The notes under the pieces were generated by a model, which saw nothing but the letters and a program-made list of their open reading frames with translations, was not told where the DNA came from and searched no databases. A stretch of 64,000 bases of DNA from Clostridium sardiniense (GTDB lineage: Bacteria > Bacillota > Clostridia > Clostridiales > Clostridiaceae), in contig NZ_JAFBDA010000001.1 in assembly GCF_016907995.1 (NCBI RefSeq), positions 62,001 to 126,000 of the forward strand, written 5' to 3'. The translations under genes and the position numbers were made by a program. Shown piece after piece: positions 60,450 through 64,000 of the stretch. Within the stretch, counting starts at the first letter, position 1. Each line of letters begins with the position of its first letter.

Positions 60450-62033
60450 ATGAATAAAAATGACTTTAATAGACATATCTATCTTAAAGGTAAAGGCATT
60501 AAATATGATGTTTTAGTAGATGATAAAAACAATTTGAAAGTTGTTCCTTATAATTTTGACTATCTAACCTTCTTATTTGGAGGGCTAGCATATTTATTTA
60601 GAAAAGAAATAATAAAAGGTATAGCATTGTTATTTTTACAAGGACTTTTAATATATTTATTAAATATACCAATTGGAATTATATTAAGTTTTATTATTAC
60701 ATTTATAGTAGGTGTATTTTCAGGTAAGGCTTATTCTAATAAGCTTATAAGGGAAGGTGCAATACCTTTTGATGAATATGAGGAAAATGGATATTCTCAT
60801 GAGTATAAGGAGAATATATCATTATCTCGTGCTGATGAGAAAAAGGGCGCTAGGATGAATCAAGGCTATAAGCATAGCATAAAAAAGCAAAATACAATTT
60901 TTTGTATTGCAGGAATTTTAATGCTTATAGGTGTTACATTACTTACTGGATTTAAAGTGAAATCTAATAGTCATAATACAGAATATAAGGCTGTAACAAC
61001 TCAAAGTGAAAGTGATTCAAAGAATAATGATAAAAAGATTGAGATACCAAGTCAGTTTATAATATTACTAGCAGATGATAAAAATATTGAATCCTTTGCT
61101 TTGATTAATTTTGATAAAGATAAACATAAGATGAGTGGTAAATATTATAATGGTGAAGTTCTTGTTAAAGAAGGGGATAAAGCTATACCATTAAATGATG
61201 TATTTAAGGATAAGGGAATAATACCAGATGGAGTATTTAAAAAATATTTTGGCATAGATAAGAGTATTCCTCAAGTAAAGGTTGATATTAAACAGGTGGA
61301 AGAAATAATGCCAGAACTTAAAGATAGTAAAGTAGAAAATAAATATAAAGATATATTAATTAATACTACTAAATTAGATGATGAAAAATATGAGAAGATA
61401 GTTAGTGATGCATCTATCTTAAATAAAGTAGATGATAAGGTAGAAGAAAATTATTTAGATTATGATGCTGCATTAAAGTATAAAAATATAATAAAAGATT
61501 CAAAAGAAACTTTTGATATTAAAAAAGGTAAGTATTATGAAGTTTCATTAAACTCAATAGCATCTAATAAAGCTATAAAGGCTTTAGGGGATGAGGCTAA
61601 GGGTGATGTATTATATTACTTTGATTATAATGATTTAGAATATAATGATTTAGTAAAGAAGCTTAAAGCAAAGAATAAAGAAATTAAAGATGCTGAGGAA
61701 GAAGCAACTAATACTGCTGTTGAAAATAATAATAGTAATAGAAATAATAATAGACCTCAAAATAGCTCAGGATCAAGTAATTATTATAGACCTCAAAATT
61801 CAACGAATAGACCAAGTAGTGGTGGAAATCATAACACATCAGGTGGTAATGGTAATAACGGTAATGGAAACACTGATAATGAAACAGTAGATGAAGATAA
61901 AACAGATAGTGATAATCAAGCTGGTGGGTCTAATGCAGGAAGTAAACCAGACCAAGGAAATGATGATAATGGTCAAGCAGAAGGGAATGGAGATGGAGCT
62001 ACCCAAAATGGAACGACACACCATAGAAGATAA
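60450..62033 (+). CDS. Membrane protein with possible degenerate LCP-like extracellular domain and low-complexity tail
   Basis: A 527-residue protein, preceded by a GGGGGGAAG site. Residues about 30-105 hold two or three hydrophobic segments (FDYLTFLFGGLAYLFRKEI, IIKGIALLFLQGLLIYLL, IPIGIILSFIITFIVGVF), resembling DUF2628-type membrane domains. A further helix (NTIFCIAGILMLIGVTLLTG) precedes an outer domain of about 250 residues and a 110-residue tail of Asn, Gly, Ser, Asp and Gln. Part of the outer domain (FIILLADDKNIESFALINFD, then GIDKSIPQVKVDIKQVEEIMPEL) faintly echoes LCP ligases but lacks their arginines. The function is unknown. Confidence 0.6.
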   Translation: MNKNDFNRHIYLKGKGIKYDVLVDDKNNLKVVPYNFDYLTFLFGGLAYLFRKEIIKGIALLFLQGLLIYLLNIPIGIILSFIITFIVGVFSGKAYSNKLIREGAIPFDEYEENGYSHEYKENISLSRADEKKGARMNQGYKHSIKKQNTIFCIAGILMLIGVTLLTGFKVKSNSHNTEYKAVTTQSESDSKNNDKKIEIPSQFIILLADDKNIESFALINFDKDKHKMSGKYYNGEVLVKEGDKAIPLNDVFKDKGIIPDGVFKKYFGIDKSIPQVKVDIKQVEEIMPELKDSKVENKYKDILINTTKLDDEKYEKIVSDASILNKVDDKVEENYLDYDAALKYKNIIKDSKETFDIKKGKYYEVSLNSIASNKAIKALGDEAKGDVLYYFDYNDLEYNDLVKKLKAKNKEIKDAEEEATNTAVENNNSNRNNNRPQNSSGSSNYYRPQNSTNRPSSGGNHNTSGGNGNNGNGNTDNETVDEDKTDSDNQAGGSNAGSKPDQGNDDNGQAEGNGDGATQNGTTHHRR

Positions 62034-62091
62034 AAATGATACTATAAAATAGTAAAGTATAAAAATAATAAAAAACTATTCTAAACATAAT

Positions 62092-62127
62092 AAAAATGAG
62101 GTAAGCTAGGAAGATTACCTCATTTTT
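62092..62127. terminator. Bidirectional terminator between convergent genes
   Basis: AAAAATGAGGTAA pairs perfectly with TTACCTCATTTTT. It separates the gene at 60450 (plus) from the sigma factor gene (minus). Confidence 0.88.
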
Positions 62128-62219
62128 ATATTTTATAATGAATTTAAAATAGCTTAATGATGGGTAAAAATTTATATAATTTCATTTAAAAGATCTAAAT
62201 AAACTTATGAAACCTGATA

Positions 62220-62792
62220 TTATAAGTTAAATAAAATTACTTTAAGATTATCTGCAAGCTTTTTCTTTCTATACAGGCATTTTGCATAATCAATATTATA
62301 CTTTTCAGAATATCTTTTAAGAGGGCATTTAACTCCACTATACATAAGAAAGTTAAATAAATGCTTGTACTCATCGCTTAAAAGATTTACTGCTTTCTTA
62401 ATTTTATTATCTTCATACTGATTAAGTATTATATCTTCAGTAGTAACTTTTTCAACTAAAAATTCCATTATCTCAATCCCTTCATCTATTTTATTATTTA
62501 AACTAGAAGCTTTTTTATTTATATTATTCTGTCTACAAAGATAAGCGAAATTATTTGTAATAGCCCATTTTACATAAGAACTAAAAGATGAACTTTTATT
62601 AGGGTTAAATGTATCTATGGCTTTTAAAATAGAAAGAATTCCATGCTGCATAAGATCTTCTTTCTCATAACAATCTATAAAAGTATATTTCTTTATCTGA
62701 TTCTTAATAAGTGGAGAGTATTTAATTATTAATTCTTCCTTTGCTTTAGAATTATTTTCTTTAGCTAAATTTATTAAAGTTAAGTCACACAT
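62220..62792 (-). CDS. Small sigma-70-family sigma factor, TcdR/UviA-like in size
   Basis: A 190-residue alternative sigma factor. Region 2 is clear (EDLMQHGILSILKAIDTFNPNKSSSFSSYVKWAITNN in pieces DLMQHGIL and FSSYVKWAITN, which match -10 recognition helices). The C-terminal region 4 is divergent (LLSDEYKHLFNFLMYSG, then LKRYSEKYNIDYAKCLYRKKK). Size and layout recall the clostridial toxin and bacteriocin sigma factors (TcdR, BotR, UviA), but similarity is not close enough to name it. The frame is open from 62810, but AAGGGGG sits seven bases before the ATG at 62792. A perfect LexA box lies about 80 bases upstream. Confidence 0.8.
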   Translation of the reverse strand: MCDLTLINLAKENNSKAKEELIIKYSPLIKNQIKKYTFIDCYEKEDLMQHGILSILKAIDTFNPNKSSSFSSYVKWAITNNFAYLCRQNNINKKASSLNNKIDEGIEIMEFLVEKVTTEDIILNQYEDNKIKKAVNLLSDEYKHLFNFLMYSGVKCPLKRYSEKYNIDYAKCLYRKKKLADNLKVILFNL

Positions 62793-62872
62793 ATTATGTC
62801 CCCCTTTCAAATTAAAACAAATATTATTTACCTTTTATATATGCATTTAAGTAAAAAAAGTAGAAAAATATA

Positions 62873-62886
62873 GGAACATATGTTCG
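62873..62886 (-). promoter_or_regulatory. LexA (SOS) box upstream of the sigma factor gene
   Basis: On the minus strand the bases read CGAACATATGTTCC, a full match to the Gram-positive LexA consensus CGAACRNRYGTTYC. The centre is a perfect 12-bp palindrome GAACATATGTTC. It is the only such site noticed in the window and predicts induction of the sigma factor by DNA damage. Confidence 0.75.
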
Positions 62887-62892
62887 ATTAAT

Positions 62893-62940
62893 TTTTAAAA
62901 AATATGCTTAGTAATCATAATATTAAATTACTAAGCTAAT
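62893..62940 (-). terminator. Terminator of the LCP gene
   Basis: On the minus strand GCTTAGTAAT and ATTACTAAGC form a perfect 10-bp stem followed by ATATTTTTT, just after the LCP stop codon. Confidence 0.8.
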
Positions 62941-62947
62941 ATTTTTG

Positions 62948-63922
62948 TTATTTTTTAGCTGTATTTCCATATATGAAATTATGAAGTTCATTTGTTTCAG
63001 CCTTTTTATCAAAAGTCATATAATATACACTATTCATATTAGTTCCCTTTGAATGAGTATCACAAGGTAATCTATACTGCTTCATATCAGATACTCCCAT
63101 TGATATAATATCTGTACCAATTGTCATAAACTCACTTGAGCTTAAATTTGTTTGAGCAAGAGGTAGTGTTTCATTTAATAAAGAAGGATAGCTTGTAACA
63201 GGCAGTTTCTTAACTTTATTAAATATAGCTTCTATTACATTTCTATGTCTTTGAGTTCTCATTTGATCTCCACCATCATATCTGATTCTAGAGTAAGCTA
63301 GAGCTTGATTTCCATTTAAGTGATGTACTCCAGAGGTAGTTATATTAGTAGAGCTTGAATTATTAACTTTATTTATGTCTGATATATAATTATTTATATA
63401 CTTTAAATCACCTTCAGTAATATTTAGATCAATTCCTCCGATTTCATCTATTATCTTTGGAAGAGAAGTAAAGTCAACTGTTATAAAATGTTCAATATCT
63501 AAGTCAAAATTTTGATTTAATGTATTTACTGCAAGTTCAGGACCACCAAAGGCATAAGCATGAGTTATTTTATCTTGTCCATGACCTTTTATATTTACGT
63601 AAGAATCTCTCATTACTGATGAAAGTTTTAATTCATTATTTTTATCATCAATTGTAAGTATCATTATTGAATCAGAACGTCCATTTTTACCTTCAGGGGA
63701 ATCTACTCCAAATAATGCAATATTTTTTACTTTGTTATCTTTATCTAATTTTTGAGTGACTTCATTATTTATTGATAAGTTGTCCTTATTTATATCTACC
63801 TTAGTAGTTTTATTTAAAAGACTTTTTATGTACATAAAACTTCCACCAAAGAAAAGAATTATTAAAAGGCATACTACTAAAAGAACTTTTTTCCACGAGG
63901 ATATATTTTTAAATTTTCCCAT
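62948..63922 (-). CDS. LytR-CpsA-Psr (LCP) family glycopolymer ligase
   Basis: Membrane enzyme that moves lipid-linked wall polymers or capsule onto peptidoglycan. The 324 residues have one N-terminal transmembrane helix (VLLVVCLLIILFFGGSFMYI) and the LCP domain: NIALFGVDS, GRSDSIMILTID, the arginine and aspartate in VMRDSYV, ITHAYAFGGPELAVNTLN, IDEIGGIDLNI, and the catalytic arginine cluster in YSRIRYDGGDQMRTQRHRNVI. The open frame starts at 63952, but AAGGAG six bases before the ATG at 63922 decides. It could serve the capsule operon, which has no cpsA of its own, but teichoic acid ligation is equally possible. Confidence 0.93.
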   Translation of the reverse strand: MGKFKNISSWKKVLLVVCLLIILFFGGSFMYIKSLLNKTTKVDINKDNLSINNEVTQKLDKDNKVKNIALFGVDSPEGKNGRSDSIMILTIDDKNNELKLSSVMRDSYVNIKGHGQDKITHAYAFGGPELAVNTLNQNFDLDIEHFITVDFTSLPKIIDEIGGIDLNITEGDLKYINNYISDINKVNNSSSTNITTSGVHHLNGNQALAYSRIRYDGGDQMRTQRHRNVIEAIFNKVKKLPVTSYPSLLNETLPLAQTNLSSSEFMTIGTDIISMGVSDMKQYRLPCDTHSKGTNMNSVYYMTFDKKAETNELHNFIYGNTAKK

Positions 63923-63950
63923 ATCAATCTCCTTAAATTTACAAATTCCC

Positions 63951-63979
63951 AATATAAAGACAGTATATCATTTTGTTAA
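63951..63979 (-). promoter_or_regulatory. SigmaA promoter of the LCP gene
   Basis: On the minus strand TTAACA, 17 bases, TATATT, about 30 bases before the start codon. Confidence 0.6.
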
Positions 63980-64000
63980 TTTTATGTAAATAAGAAATAT

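Overview
The window is very AT-rich, uses strong GGAGG ribosome-binding sites with frequent TTG/GTG starts, and carries clostridial gene types (SipW-type biofilm proteins, Spo0E-like phosphatase, GrdB-like protein, GH89 N-acetylglucosaminidase, guanine riboswitch). It is most likely a chromosomal segment of a Clostridium sensu stricto species related to C. perfringens or gut saccharolytic clostridia. The species cannot be named from sequence alone. There are no rRNA or tRNA genes, insertion sequences or CRISPR arrays.

Layout. 1-1.9 kb: end of a GH1 and a complete GH4 phospho-beta-glucosidase. 2.2-4.7 kb: self-contained TetR/MFS-exporter operon with its promoter and two operators. 5-5.6 kb: a small P-loop ATPase. 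6-16 kb: a nutrient-acquisition island made of aspartase, a divergent LevR-type sigma-54 activator, a PTS operon (EIIB, EIIC, half-length GrdB-like protein, aspartylglucosaminidase, M20 dipeptidase), the remnant of an RpiR-type regulator, and malic enzyme. 16-22 kb: a 1941-residue cell-wall GH89 alpha-N-acetylglucosaminidase with its own CcpA-type leader. Read together, 6-22 kb looks like glycoprotein foraging: sugar-asparagine conjugates imported by PTS and split to sugar, ammonia and aspartate, with aspartate going through fumarate and malate to pyruvate. That pathway is an inference and is the most interesting metabolic hypothesis here.

22-27 kb: a tiny membrane protein, release factor 3, a degenerate-GGDEF/EAL phosphodiesterase and UDP-GlcNAc 2-epimerase. 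27.5-37 kb: two tandem paralogous LytTR-regulator/sensor-kinase pairs, then a promoter region present twice as a direct repeat, then a sipW-type biofilm-matrix or pilus operon (signal peptidase, two TasA/BsaA-like subunits, a PxQTG-anchored protein, a von Willebrand A adhesin and a class B sortase that seems to start at ATT). 37.5-54 kb: a Wzx/Wzy capsule operon (cpsC, cpsD, cpsB, initiating transferase, manC, wecG-type transferase, acetyltransferase, four other glycosyltransferases, wzy, wzx, glf, galE) followed by phosphoglucomutase. Its precursor genes suggest galactofuranose, mannose and perhaps ManNAc in the polymer. 54-57 kb: VanZ-family, MORN-repeat and NADase-type-domain surface proteins. 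57-58.5 kb: guanine riboswitch and purine permease. 58.5-64 kb: three short or small regulators (a 35-residue protein, a Spo0E-like phosphatase and an XRE regulator), two proteins of unknown function (one with a possible decayed LCP-like domain), a small sigma factor behind a perfect LexA box, and a genuine LCP glycopolymer ligase that could attach the capsule to peptidoglycan.

Several short genes were found by reading outside long ORFs: the Spo0E-like protein (58698-58841, minus), the 35-residue protein (58563-58670) and the RpiR remnant (about 14499-14609).
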